Assembly (NCBI RefSeq): GCF_000012565.1 | Contig: NC_007354.1 | Coordinates: 992,001-1,056,000, forward strand | Length of the DNA stretch: 64,000 nt | Source: Ehrlichia canis str. Jake | GTDB taxonomy: Bacteria > Pseudomonadota > Alphaproteobacteria > Rickettsiales > Anaplasmataceae | Direction: 5' to 3' | In this document: positions 52,567-62,428 of the stretch, in pieces | Layout of the letters: each line of letters opens with the position of its first letter | How positions within the stretch are numbered: the stretch's first letter is position 1 | Translations under genes and position numbers: made by a program | The notes under the pieces: model-generated | Told to the model about the DNA's origin: nothing | What the model saw: the letters and a program-made list of their open reading frames with translations, nothing else | Databases searched by the model: none

Positions 52567-53205
52567 TTAAGCTGCCTTCTTAACATTATTACAGTTATTT
52601 TTACCTTGTACATTTACACCATCAACTTCACCCGAAGGTTTTTCATCTCTATCTTGATTTTGTACATTTACATTATCAACTTCACACGATTCTTTAGTAC
52701 CTTCTCTTTGCTTACCACCTACTATTGGTATTTCATGTAAATTTAAAAGAGAATTAAGTGCATCTTTGAAAGATTGCTCTTTAGATCGCGAGACAGCATC
52801 TGCCATTCTATTTTGCATTGCCAACAAAGAATTCCTTAGCCATAATATATCTTGTCTTTCAATGTTCGGTTTGTCTAAAATTGAGTCAATCTTTTCTACA
52901 GCACTAGACACATATCATCTACACTGTAAGTTTACAGTACTTTCTAATTCTTCTTTAGCGCGATTAGCATTTACAGCAATGCGTTTGGCAGAAGCCATAG
53001 CAAGATTTGCTTGCGCCTCAGCATACACAACGCTACCTATTGAAGATAAGTACTCACTGAATAATTTCTCTTTGTCAACTGGTTTTTCTTTTTTTCTATC
53101 ATACTCTTGTTTCAATGACAAACACAGCTAAACCAGCATAGCCAGAACCATGAGTGCGAATAAAACAAGCATAACAAGATTCACAATATCAATTTCCATT
53201 TCCAT
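52567..53205 (-). pseudogene. Island gene with two in-frame stop codons
   Basis: From the ATG at 53205 one frame runs the whole 212 codons. It has a short acidic N-terminus and membrane helix (IVNLVMLVLFALMVLAMLV), then TAG at 53128-53130. It continues LCLSLKQEYDRKKEKP and helical YAEAQANLAMASAKRI to TGA at 52915-52917, then YVSSAVEKIDSILDKPNIE and a tail with two copies of EVDxVNVQ, ending VKKAA. No frameshift is present, so the stops are recent point changes. An independent pair of functional ORFs is unlikely because neither downstream piece has a ribosome binding site. Confidence 0.75.
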
Positions 53206-54185
53206 AATAACATCACATTATCAATTTAAACCTTACAGTATTAATTATAACTCATTATTGAAAAAATTTCTACACTAATAAATTAATATTAGCACACCAT
53301 ACTACATATAACCTTACACAATATAAAACATCAACACATAGAAAAAACAGCTATTGTATTTACAATAACTAATTTTTAGTATACAGAATTTACTACACAC
53401 TTAAATATTTTATACCTGAAATTAAAGATATCGAAAGTACCACTTAAGACACTATCTATAAGTCACTTTTACAAATATACAAAGCTTTATCAACCTGATT
53501 TCTTAGTTAATTACCAAAAGCTTACTACTTACATTTCCTACACTTTAATTTACAATATTTCTTTTATTCTTTTGAATTTCAACATGCACACTTTATATAG
53601 CAACACATAATTTTCTTTCATTTGTTGATATTACTTACAAGAATTTTTTTTGCATTTCTAGATTCATGTTTTCTAAATACTTAATCAAACGCTAGGCATA
53701 ATAATTATACATTTTTATCTTTTTATTCAATCCTTTAAAGTAGTACATTCATTAATGATAAAGCTTAAATAATGTATTTTACTCGAAATAATCTATCTTT
53801 ATGCATTCTCTGATAATACCTTTAATTTCTTATTCTCTCTACCTAAGTCTTCTACCAGCATATACTGAGTATAATATACAACTCAACAATTATTAACAGA
53901 ACAATTGTAAAAAATGAACAACTATAACACTACATTCCAAAGCATTAATCTTTTAACAACAATAGATATCAAAAAAAACTTTAACACTTATAAACTATGT
54001 TTTTTATCACTAAACTTACGCTATCATCAATTAAATCAAACTAATGAATTATATTATTAACTACTTACTCCTAACAAATCTCATATAAATAACGCTTATT
54101 CTCACACATATAAAATTTTAAAACTTTTTACTATACGTTTTGAAAATTAGTATCATGAAGATTGATATCAGGTTCATGTAATTTG
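53206..54185. other. Long spacer with a possible decayed gene
   Basis: 980 bases. Minus strand near 53790-53870 reads MLVEDLGRENKKLKVLSENA-stop, a coiled-coil-like relic. The rest of 53560-53790 has stops in all frames. Nothing else was recognised. Confidence 0.4.
53560..53870 (-). pseudogene. Possible decayed island gene (coiled-coil relic)
   Basis: LVEDLGRENKKLKVLSENA (about 53800-53870) looks like the start of an island coiled coil (compare LVDENQNLVLENRELSAAC in the 42526 product). Downstream frames are riddled with stops. No membrane helix was recovered upstream. Confidence 0.3.
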
Positions 54186-54811
54186 CTATTGTTGTAATGT
54201 TTCATCACCAACACCTTGTACTGAAATGGAGTTTAACACACTACTAATATTTTGCATCAAAATGTACAGCTGAGTTACTGACATCATTCGCATGTACTGC
54301 ACATTTTTTCCAGTTATTTCTTCATCCATTACACGACGCATTATAGAATTAAGTTGTTCTATTCGACTAACCAGATTCTCATATAAACTCTGTGATTTGT
54401 CACCTTCCTTACAAGCAAGTTTATCCTTCAAAGCTCGCATGGCAAGGCGCAAATGTTCAATTCACCTTCTAACTCTTCAATAGCAAGCCCCCTGGCATAA
54501 CACGTTCTGTTTGATATTCGATACATATTTGACAATTTATCAAATTCATTTTTTAACATTGAGTGTTTTACTTGTAATGACGACAACTCATTACCTAACT
54601 CGTCTGTTAATTTAACAAATTCTGAGTTTTCTCGTTTTAATAAATCCACCTCACCCATTAATTGCTTTGCAGTTTGCTTAATTAACAGTTGCTCCTCTTT
54701 CTCTAATCTTTGCTTAGATTTAGTACAACACCTGTATAATGCAATAGCTAGCAGTACAAACAATAACAACAACACCAATGATATTAAAGCTATACAATAA
54801 GGATTAGACAT
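54186..54811 (-). pseudogene. Island gene split by a frameshift
   Basis: The ATG at 54811 (box GAGGTGTGTT) gives a membrane helix (IALISLVLLLLFVLLAIAL), YRCCTKSKQRLEKEE and a strong coiled coil, then LEGELNICALPCEL-stop at 54428. The overlapping frame from 54452 continues RLAMRALKDKLACKEGDK and helical sequence to 54186 (LNSISVQGVGDETLQQ). One indel near 54450 links them into a protein of about 207 aa. The upstream ORF ending at 54820 is treated as spurious. Confidence 0.7.
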
Positions 54812-55523
54812 AACACACCTCACACAAATACAATACTAAAATAAACAAACTTACCATGTGCAAAAAATATAACTGCCATACTATAAATTATAAAAATAGA
54901 TATAAATAGCATTCCACATATCCAACACTCACACTGCAATCCCGTTAATGCAGTCATTGAGCTAGTGTTAATATTTGCTATGTTTAATAACGCTATATAT
55001 TTCACTACTATATACTTTTTCTTAACAAGTAGTTGTATACTACTGCTCTCCTTAAAGTGTACATCAATATTAAAAATAAAAGCTAAGAACCATACAGACA
55101 CACTTAGAACACACACTTTTTAAATTTAGGAAAAATATTAACTCAATAATACATAATAAATGTTTTCACATCTACATAACTCATAATACCACTGATAAAA
55201 TTTAAATCTCATTTACTGATATTAAATACTATTACACTGTATAAATTATATATATAATTTTTCACTAACCACAAGTAGAAAACGTACCATAAATCTTCAC
55301 CATTTATCTGTTACAACATCAAAATCTACAATTCCACTATTTGTTTTTTTACAGTTTATTTACTACCATTAACACACAACCTACTAATACATCACTAAGA
55401 TATTAATAGTTATATTTTATAACTATACATACACTTAATATTACTCTGACAAATTGAAACTCCATATAAAAACAACTATGAGTATCCTGATATTAATGTA
55501 AATATCTTTTATCACACATTCTT
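54812..55523. other. Spacer
   Basis: 712 bases. It contains a 98-codon open frame (54820-55116) judged not to be a gene. Near 55103-55116, AAAGTGTGTGTT followed by CTA looks like an island start box whose ATG is lost. Confidence 0.4.
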
Positions 55524-56255
55524 CTAATGTAAATCACTGATTTTCCGTTCAATAGCTGAAACTCTGAATGTTATTTCATCAAGGTTACTAGCAACTTTTG
55601 CAGCTATATTTTTTATATATATACTATACTCTACTCTTTCACTTTCTAGGGCACTTAAACTATCTGACAAACTACTGACACTACATACTAAATTACTAAC
55701 ACTATGCTCCAAGTTCATAAGATCATGAGTTTCATTTTGTGACATTAGTTTCGCTACTGCCATTTTCATAATATTCAACTCTTCCACAAGAGCCATCAAA
55801 TCAATATCAAAAATCTGATTCTGACTAGGTATAGCAACAGTACCATCTTTGTTTTTATCTTTCCAGGCCTCATGTATTTTTTTTGAAAGACTTGCTAATT
55901 CTCCGTGTGCTGATATTAACTGCTTTTTTAATGTATCACATGCTGTTTCTAGACTATTACACTTACTACTAAAACCTTTAATATCATTCTTGATTATCTC
56001 TAATTTTTTATCATAAGTATTAACTCTATTTAATACACTATTTATATTTTGTAAGTTTAGTCCAGCAATATTTGCTTTCAATGATTCTAAACTTTGCTTA
56101 AGCAATCCTATTTCACTATTATAAGATTTACTTTGTGATTCTAATGAACGTTTTAAATCCCTAGTAGACTTATACAATAAACCAAACAACACTGCCATTA
56201 AAATGGCAAGCAGTATTACTAATGCTGCACAAATTATTATACAATAGTTATCCAT
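55524..56255 (-). CDS. Single-anchor coiled-coil protein without juxtamembrane Cys
   Basis: 243 aa from the ATG at 56255. An upstream GTG at 56264 is in the box region and rejected. The membrane helix (IIICAALVILLAILMAVLFGLLY, about 5-27) is followed by KSTRDLKRSLE, then an almost continuous coiled coil to the C-terminus (SLKANIAGLNLQNINSVLN; CDTLKKQLISAHGELASLS; ending VSAIERKISDLH). It has the most purely coiled-coil tail of the set and lacks YKCC. GTGTGTATTTT precedes the ATG. It probably oligomerises. Confidence 0.8.
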   Translation of the reverse strand: MDNYCIIICAALVILLAILMAVLFGLLYKSTRDLKRSLESQSKSYNSEIGLLKQSLESLKANIAGLNLQNINSVLNRVNTYDKKLEIIKNDIKGFSSKCNSLETACDTLKKQLISAHGELASLSKKIHEAWKDKNKDGTVAIPSQNQIFDIDLMALVEELNIMKMAVAKLMSQNETHDLMNLEHSVSNLVCSVSSLSDSLSALESERVEYSIYIKNIAAKVASNLDEITFRVSAIERKISDLH

Positions 56256-56380
56256 AAAATACACACACTATTATATCAATTTATAACAATTAAATTAAAA
56301 ACCTACCTCTCACTACTTTATATATTACACCTAATACAATAAAGCCCGCTATATTAGAAAACCTCCTCTATTAAAAATAA

Positions 56381-56803
56381 TCAACTTACAGGCTTTATGC
56401 TTCTTTCTCTGTCCAACATCATACTTTCAATTTTGCAATCTAGCACTTGTATATTTGACAACATTGTTTCACTTGCATTTATCAGATTGTCCTTTAGTTG
56501 TTTTATCATACAAGAGTTTGTGATAATATTTTCTTCCATATCACTCACTTCATCTTTTATTGACTCCACCAAATGGTTACTATACCTTATTTGTCTACCA
56601 ACAGAAGAACTAAAGAAACTGTCATAAAATCTTTCAAAATTTCCACTCAACATTTCTAAACGGTTTCTTAGATCTTTGACTTCCTCCTGAAGACTGAGTA
56701 CCGTTTGTTTATTTCTATTATATACAGAGTAACAGACTGCTGCTATTAAAAGTAACAAAATTACTATTACTGAAATCAAAAGCAGCTTAGGTACATTTTC
56801 CAC
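56381..56803 (-). CDS. Short single-anchor coiled-coil protein
   Basis: 140 aa. The membrane helix (LLLISVIVILLLLIAAVCY, about 7-25) is followed by SVYNRNKQ, then a coiled coil (LSLQEEVKDLRNRLEMLSG) and further helices to the end. It lies 125 bases downstream of the 55524 gene's start region. Both have dominant coiled coils, so they may interact. AAAGTGTGG precedes the ATG. Confidence 0.76.
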   Translation of the reverse strand: MENVPKLLLISVIVILLLLIAAVCYSVYNRNKQTVLSLQEEVKDLRNRLEMLSGNFERFYDSFFSSSVGRQIRYSNHLVESIKDEVSDMEENIITNSCMIKQLKDNLINASETMLSNIQVLDCKIESMMLDRERSIKPVS

Positions 56804-57652
56804 ACTTTAACTATAATTGACTAGCAACTCTATTATAAAACATTTTGGCAAATCATACAATAATTTTACGAAACTACAGTATTACAAACAAATATGCAGG
56901 CACAATTGATCACTAATATCATTTTTACACAAGCTTGTTAACATAAAAAAAGCGATATAAGCATAAGTTTTTCTCACATGCATAATATCTTCTTTCATAA
57001 AATAATGCCTTATCCATAGAAATTATAAATATAATTAATAATATTATTATTTATAAACTTCATTACTACTCAGAACATTCGCCTCATAGTAAATCTTTTA
57101 AGTAGCTTATATTACAGGAATAAATCTATAAGCCATTTACGTTCTTGCAATCTTTTCAAAATTTTCCACTTGCTTGATTATCCAACTTTTATACTACAGT
57201 TTCCTTTCTCAAAACATATCTAATGGATCTTTCACTTACTATAATTTCCACCTGTAACCTGAAATAACACAATTTTTGATGCGCAACTGTTATCTAATTA
57301 GCATTCTCACATATAATATTTAACATGATAAAATTTACAATTGAAAATATACTCATTTGCTATTGTCATTAGCACAATAAACCATCAAATTAAAATAGTT
57401 ATTAACAAAGCTATATCATAACAAATACATCAAGTTTCACAACTTAAAGTCACGACATTGAGCATTTCAAAAGCAAAGACACTACTTTCTCTATTAAATA
57501 AACTAAAAAAACTACACTTTATATTCGTTGTATATTATGCTAAAAATCAAGTAACAACCTGTCACAAAAACTGAATTTACAATAAATGTGAGCAAGCTAT
57601 AAATACAACATCACATATTTATAATAGAAAAAGTAATAAAAGATCTGACACA
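56804..57652. other. Long spacer
   Basis: 849 bases, A+T-rich. No ORF, repeat or remnant was recognised. Confidence 0.4.
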
Positions 57653-58018
57653 TTATTTATCTTTTTCACATTTATCACCTAAGCCTTTAACATTAGTTGA
57701 ATCTAAAGTACATGAACCTTGTTGTAGAGTAGTATCACCTACTTCATTACCTAACTTTTTACCATTTTTAACATTTCCAAAATATGGATGATAAGCTAAA
57801 TCATTGCGCATATCATACACCTCATCATACAGTGTAAGGACCTCCTCCATCATCTCAGTATCTTCTTTTCTACATTGAGATAACTCAGTTTTCATTTTGT
57901 CTATTTGATTCCCTAGAGATTTTATACAAGAAATCATATACCCAATGATACACAATAATATCAGAATTACTAATACAACGGCTACTGCTACTATAATACA
58001 AAATATATCTCTATACAT
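57653..58018 (-). CDS. Short single-anchor protein
   Basis: 121 aa. The membrane helix (IFCIIVAVAVVLVILILLCII, about 5-25) is followed by GYMISCIKS, then a short coiled coil (LGNQIDKMKTELSQCRKED) and a polar Gly/Lys/Asp-rich tail ending KCEKDK. TAGTGTGTC before the ATG is a decayed form of the island box. Unrecognised function. Confidence 0.75.
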   Translation of the reverse strand: MYRDIFCIIVAVAVVLVILILLCIIGYMISCIKSLGNQIDKMKTELSQCRKEDTEMMEEVLTLYDEVYDMRNDLAYHPYFGNVKNGKKLGNEVGDTTLQQGSCTLDSTNVKGLGDKCEKDK

Positions 58019-58804
58019 GACACACTACTTCTAAAACACTTTTAAAATTCAAAACACTAAAACAAATATTTACGCTCCTAAATGATTTCAGAATACACAA
58101 ATACTGTAATAACATATATGACTTACTACTTTTTAAAATACATACTATACATATGTAATACGCAAGGCAGTAACTCCATTAGTTGAAATTTTCAACCAAA
58201 GAATACTTATTAAATGTTATAGCTTATAATATACAATACAACTTATAGAACTCATAGTCAACTCACTTTATTATAAAATTTAATTACTTTATTTGAACAT
58301 TACCAAATAATATTAAAAAATACAGCAGATTACTGTTAAGTTGAATACTAATAACTCTCCAAGTTTTTTATAGATTTTCAATGTTTGCACAACAATGACC
58401 ATCTTTTAACTTGCTAAACATTTTACAAAGTTATTTATTAAGAATACAACACTTTTACGTATTTTGCTTTACACTTACATACACACTTCTCAGTATAGCA
58501 TTTTCTGAACGCCATTATCAAGTGCTACTAACCAATTTACTACCATCAAAGTGATTTCGTTTCAGTTCCTGTACCAGTTTATTTCTATACACACAAGCTG
58601 TTATTCATGATCTATTAAGTGTACAACTCTATTCTTAGAATTACTGCTAAAAACTATTGAACTGTTACCGACCACAAACAACAACTAAAAATTCTACAAC
58701 ATTTACAAAATAATCAAAAAATAAAAATGTCGTTGAAAAAAACTGACTTCAAAATAAACCACAATATTTTTTACATTAACAAAACTCCTTTAAATGAGTA
58801 TTAA
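58019..58804. other. Spacer
   Basis: 786 bases, A+T-rich. No ORF or repeat was recognised. Confidence 0.4.
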
Positions 58805-59236
58805 TCACACACAATATAGAGATAAAATCTTATCTTTCCATGTCATAAACATTTCAAATATAAGATTTGATAACCTAACTATCTGATCCCCATTAATAAT
58901 TAATAATATAACATTAATTAATAAAAACATCATATGCCAATACAGTAGTTGTTTATTTTTACGCAACCAAAAATTAAACAACCTTTCTAGCAAAGTATTA
59001 TTAATAGTCTTCAGCTGATTTACTTTCTCAATTATTTTTATTTCTTCCACATTAACTGATTTTAAATAATCCTTAGTATTATCAATAATATAAGAAAAAC
59101 TTACTTTATATTCTTTTAATTGTATACTTAAACTATCTCCTATAATAAATTGTGCAACCTTAGATACTGTATTTTCAAATTTTTTTAATTTATCTACTTT
59201 CTTATCACCTGTATCCGTTTTTTCATTACTTTTCAT
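58805..59236 (-). CDS. Hypothetical protein with C-terminal membrane segment
   Basis: 143 aa, not recognised. Unlike the island proteins its N-terminus is soluble and Lys/Asp-rich. The hydrophobic part is at the C-terminus (WHMMFLLINVILLII, about 100-115, and possibly a second weaker span LIFEMFMTWK near 125-135). GAGGAT before the ATG is a good ribosome binding site. It is divergent from mpg, with 79 bases between the starts. Either a different family or a one-off. Confidence 0.72.
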   Translation of the reverse strand: MKSNEKTDTGDKKVDKLKKFENTVSKVAQFIIGDSLSIQLKEYKVSFSYIIDNTKDYLKSVNVEEIKIIEKVNQLKTINNTLLERLFNFWLRKNKQLLYWHMMFLLINVILLIINGDQIVRLSNLIFEMFMTWKDKILSLYCV

Positions 59237-59251
59237 TTTTTATCCTCATCA

Positions 59252-59283
59252 TTGACATAAATCATAGATATTATTAGTATAAT
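59252..59283 (+). promoter_or_regulatory. Candidate promoter of mpg
   Basis: A perfect TTGACA at 59252-59257 is followed by TAGTAT at 59275-59280 (17-bp spacing). An overlapping TATAAT is at 59278-59283. Confidence 0.5.
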
Positions 59284-59315
59284 ATAATCAACCCACACTC
59301 CATTAGAAATATATC

Positions 59316-59885
59316 ATGCAATATAATATACTAAAAAAGTCTTTTTATGCACAACAATCACTTGACGTTGCAGAAAAATTATTAGGAAAAAAATTACTAT
59401 TTAACAAACATCAAGGAATTATCACAGAAACAGAAGCATATATAGGACATGATGATCCAGCTGCACACTCTTCACATGGTTATACAAAGCGCACTTCTGT
59501 TATGTTTGGCGATCCAGGATTCTCTTACGTTTATTTTATTTATGGAATGTATCACTGTCTCAATGTTGTTACTGAACCTAGAGGCTTTCCTGCTGCAGTA
59601 TTAATCAGAGGGATAGTACTATTACTTGAAGATCAACCTAATATTATAATCAATGGACCAGGGAAATTATGCAAAATTTTACACATCACAAAAGAACACA
59701 ATAACATAGACATGACACAAAATTATAACTTCTGTATTTGCAATACAGGAATTAACATACATAACTACATATGTACTCCTAGAATAGGAATCAGTAGAGG
59801 AAAAGAAAAATTTTGGAGATTTGTAGTTTCAGATTTAACTTTCTTACAACACCTTAAATTAGAAAATAAAGTTTATTCAATCTAA
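59316..59885 (+). CDS. mpg: DNA-3-methyladenine glycosylase (AAG/MPG family)
   Basis: A 189-aa base-excision-repair enzyme that removes alkylated purines from DNA. Conserved family blocks are seen in order: [20 protein letters not shown] (with the catalytic Glu in the TEAY segment and the following His/Asp), [31 protein letters not shown] and AAVLIRG, then NGPGKLCK, and PRIGISRG toward the end. Length matches bacterial members. It is the only plus-strand gene inside the right-hand island and is monocistronic, with its own candidate promoter. Confidence 0.95.
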
Positions 59886-60372
59886 ACCTAAGATAATATC
59901 ACCTTTAAATAATATTCTAAGTCTTCACATTTAGAAAAACACTTTTATATTACCAATTTATGTTTTGCTTATATTGATTCCACATTAGATTTTTCACAAA
60001 CACCAAATTTGCATACAACTTCAACATTTTTACTAAATTTCAAGCTCATTCAGTCTAAAACAGTATAACCTTAAAGATAATATAAGGTTCACATGTTTTA
60101 CAGAATATACTTTCTAAACACTATATTCTTATCATGTTTCATACAGCTTTTTTCTTCCATTGATTCTAGATTAACAAATACCAAATGCATCACTTTAACA
60201 TCAATGCTGATTCTAAAGAATATTATAAGTCTTCATGTTTAAGGTTCACTTCCACACATTTATATCATCAGTAATGCTTCGCATAGCTGTGCCGTTTGTA
60301 TATTACTTTAACATTTTTATAAAATTCTAAATTGATATAATAAAGTTCATTTAACATAAAACCAATATAACT
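59886..60372. other. Spacer made largely of degenerate repeats
   Basis: 487 bases between convergent mpg and the 60373 gene. It is mostly decayed copies of the 3' end of the latter (separate repeat entry). Confidence 0.5.
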
Positions 60373-60410
60373 CTAAAGAACTACACAATGTTCATATGCT
60401 TCATGATATA
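59890..60410. repeat. Degenerate tandem copies of a gene 3' end, about 140-170 bp
   Basis: Related segments occur near 59895-59930 (AATATTCTAAGTCTTCACAT), 60060-60095 (AAAGATAATATAAGGTTCACATG), 60205-60240 (AAAGAATATTATAAGTCTTCATG) and in the gene end itself, 60370-60405 (CTAAAGAACTACACAATGTTCATATG). On the minus strand these are variants of the EHCVVL-stop C-terminus, for example KHEDL-stop. Confidence 0.6.
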
Positions 60411-61101
60411 GTTGTATATCATCAATTACGTTTTGCTCAGTTTCTTTTTTTTCTATTGATTTTATACCAGCTTTACACACATCAAATGCTGCTTTCATAC
60501 GACACAAAATCAACTTTTGTTCAGTTGCATCATATAACATAAAGGCACAGATTCTAACTCCATTTTCAGTATAGCTAATAGCATCTTTTATTGCACGAAT
60601 TATACCACGTCTTAAATCTTTTTTCTCGTATAACTGATTACCATTTTTAACTTCCCTTGCTTTTAATTCTGCTAATATATACATTTCATCTTCATTACTT
60701 AACGTTTCTCCATTTTGATACATTTCAGCCATATGTGCTTGCACTCTTGCATTCAAAAGACATATCATTGCATTTTCAAATGACTGTGATCTATTAGTAT
60801 CAAGACATGCATCATGCAAAATCGTCAATTGATCTATAATATATTCTATTACATTAGTAACTTGTAACAAGTCCTTATCATTGGATATATCAGCACTTTC
60901 AAGTTCATAATTAAGCTGATCCTTAACTTCACTCTCAACAGACTTATAAATTTTCATCAAGTCGATATTAAAGTATATCAAATCAATAAATAGAAACACT
61001 ATAAATGCTAACATTATTAACATAAATATAGTGAATATTGTAATAATTATTCCAACTGGAACACATTCCATAATCCAACTCTTAGATTGTATGAAGTACA
61101 T
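60373..61101 (-). CDS. Single-anchor helical protein, subfamily of 61607 and 62930
   Basis: 242 aa from the ATG at 61101. A GTG at 61107 and an ATG at 61071 are alternatives. The membrane helix (IIITIFTIFMLIMLAFIVFLF) is followed by a helical, acidic domain. Segments LLQVTNVIEYIIDQLTILH and LILCRMKAAFDVCKAGIKS match LYKITNTINYIMEQFEAL and FILGRMKVALEILENCM in the two genes to the right, so it is their diverged paralogue. It lacks the island box and YKCC. Function unknown. Confidence 0.78.
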   Translation of the reverse strand: MYFIQSKSWIMECVPVGIIITIFTIFMLIMLAFIVFLFIDLIYFNIDLMKIYKSVESEVKDQLNYELESADISNDKDLLQVTNVIEYIIDQLTILHDACLDTNRSQSFENAMICLLNARVQAHMAEMYQNGETLSNEDEMYILAELKAREVKNGNQLYEKKDLRRGIIRAIKDAISYTENGVRICAFMLYDATEQKLILCRMKAAFDVCKAGIKSIEKKETEQNVIDDIQLYHEAYEHCVVL

Positions 61102-61107
61102 AATCAC

Positions 61108-61606
61108 GTCCAGTAAAAATAAGTAGATTACATATACTCTTATCTACTGAAGTAATATCTATGTATAAAAGATTTACTGTTAATATATCTTAATTTTAAG
61201 AAAAAATCTACTAATATTTTAATAATATGAAGACATTTTATAAACAAAAATTCAAACTATCTATAAGATTTTAGATATGATATATTTTACAATACATCCA
61301 CTTTGAAAAACAAGATTACCAGACAAACAACATACTATTAAAAATTTAAAGAAATACCTCACTTATAATTATCTAAATAGATAAATTACTATTTCTAATA
61401 CCATCAAATATCATCAAGATTTATTTTTAATTATTAATATTTTAACACCAATCAAGACAACACTATAATTAATAGTCTAAAAAACTTCACAAATCATAAA
61501 AGTACAACAAAACATACTTCGTACTGCTATACAAAGATCAACATAAAAACTATATTTGCCTAAACATAAAGAAATTAGTAAAGACAAATTACAGAAATTC
61601 CCAGTG
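61108..61606. other. Spacer, left copy of a duplicated block
   Basis: 499 bases. From about 61200 (AAAAAATCTACTAATATTTT, ATCTATAAGATTTTAGATATG) it aligns with 62470-62560 about 1275 bases to the right, as part of a gene-plus-flank tandem duplication. Confidence 0.55.
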
Positions 61607-62428
61607 TTAAGCAGCTTTTACATAATTTTCATTAAACCCAATAATATCAGAAGATGTAAAACATGTTTCACTAATTCTATTATTTGATACATCTTCCTTT
61701 TCCTTAACTGACTGTGATAGCATAAGCATAAATTGTGGATCCTTAGATGTTACAGTTTCGATGAGTTGTTCATCACTCAATTCTCTCATGATGTAGAAGA
61801 AATGTTCTAATGTTATATCTTTCCTTAGACTTCTCATACAATTTTCTAAAATCTCAAGAGCAACTTTCATACGACCCAAAATAAATAACTCTGGTTTTAA
61901 CTTAAAATGTACAAAAGATTTATCACGTATATCAGCACAAACCCCATTAACAAAATCTCTTATATACCAAAACGCTTCTGCTCTTATATCAATAGGTAGA
62001 TCCTCAGCATATTCTGACTTTAATTTTCTTAAAAGACTTTTTTCATATTCACTTAACTGTTCTCGACTCCGATATGCTCCAATCATACGTGCTACAATCA
62101 TTCCTCGATAAAATTTTTCTTGATTACCTTCTATAGCAACACACTTATCTAAAGCTTCAAATTGTTCCATAATATAATTTATTGTATTAGTAATCTTATA
62201 TAAGCACCTATCACCTGTTGAATGAATACCAATCAGTTTTTTATTCATTCCTTCTTTAACTTCCTGATGGACAAAGTCATAAGCTTTTTTTAACTGACGA
62301 TCAAAAAAGAACATTTGAAAAAATTTATATACCGCTATCACAAAAAGTAAGGTTAATACTATTGCCACAAGTGATATTACTACAACTTTACTGTACATAG
62401 CAAAAATTTTATCATCAATTAAAATCAT
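61607..62428 (-). CDS. Single-anchor helical protein, tandem paralogue
   Basis: 273 aa. The membrane helix (VVVISLVAIVLTLLFVIAVY, about 14-33) is followed by a basic segment, then a helical domain with GDRCLYKITNTINYIMEQFE near 70-90 and ILGRMKVALEILENCMRSL near 185-205. The tail ends ENYVKAA. It shares over half its residues by eye with the 62930 product, including ITLEHFF and LIETVTSKDP. The sequence before the ATG (ATAATTAATAATATTTTA) is also conserved with the paralogue. Unknown function. Confidence 0.82.
   Translation of the reverse strand: MILIDDKIFAMYSKVVVISLVAIVLTLLFVIAVYKFFQMFFFDRQLKKAYDFVHQEVKEGMNKKLIGIHSTGDRCLYKITNTINYIMEQFEALDKCVAIEGNQEKFYRGMIVARMIGAYRSREQLSEYEKSLLRKLKSEYAEDLPIDIRAEAFWYIRDFVNGVCADIRDKSFVHFKLKPELFILGRMKVALEILENCMRSLRKDITLEHFFYIMRELSDEQLIETVTSKDPQFMLMLSQSVKEKEDVSNNRISETCFTSSDIIGFNENYVKAA

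Noticed and set aside
54820-55116. 98-codon minus-strand open frame upstream of the 54811 start
   Set aside because: It starts from GTG inside a box-like sequence, overlaps the start region of the next gene, has no family-like anchor at its N-terminus and reads as translated A+T-rich spacer.
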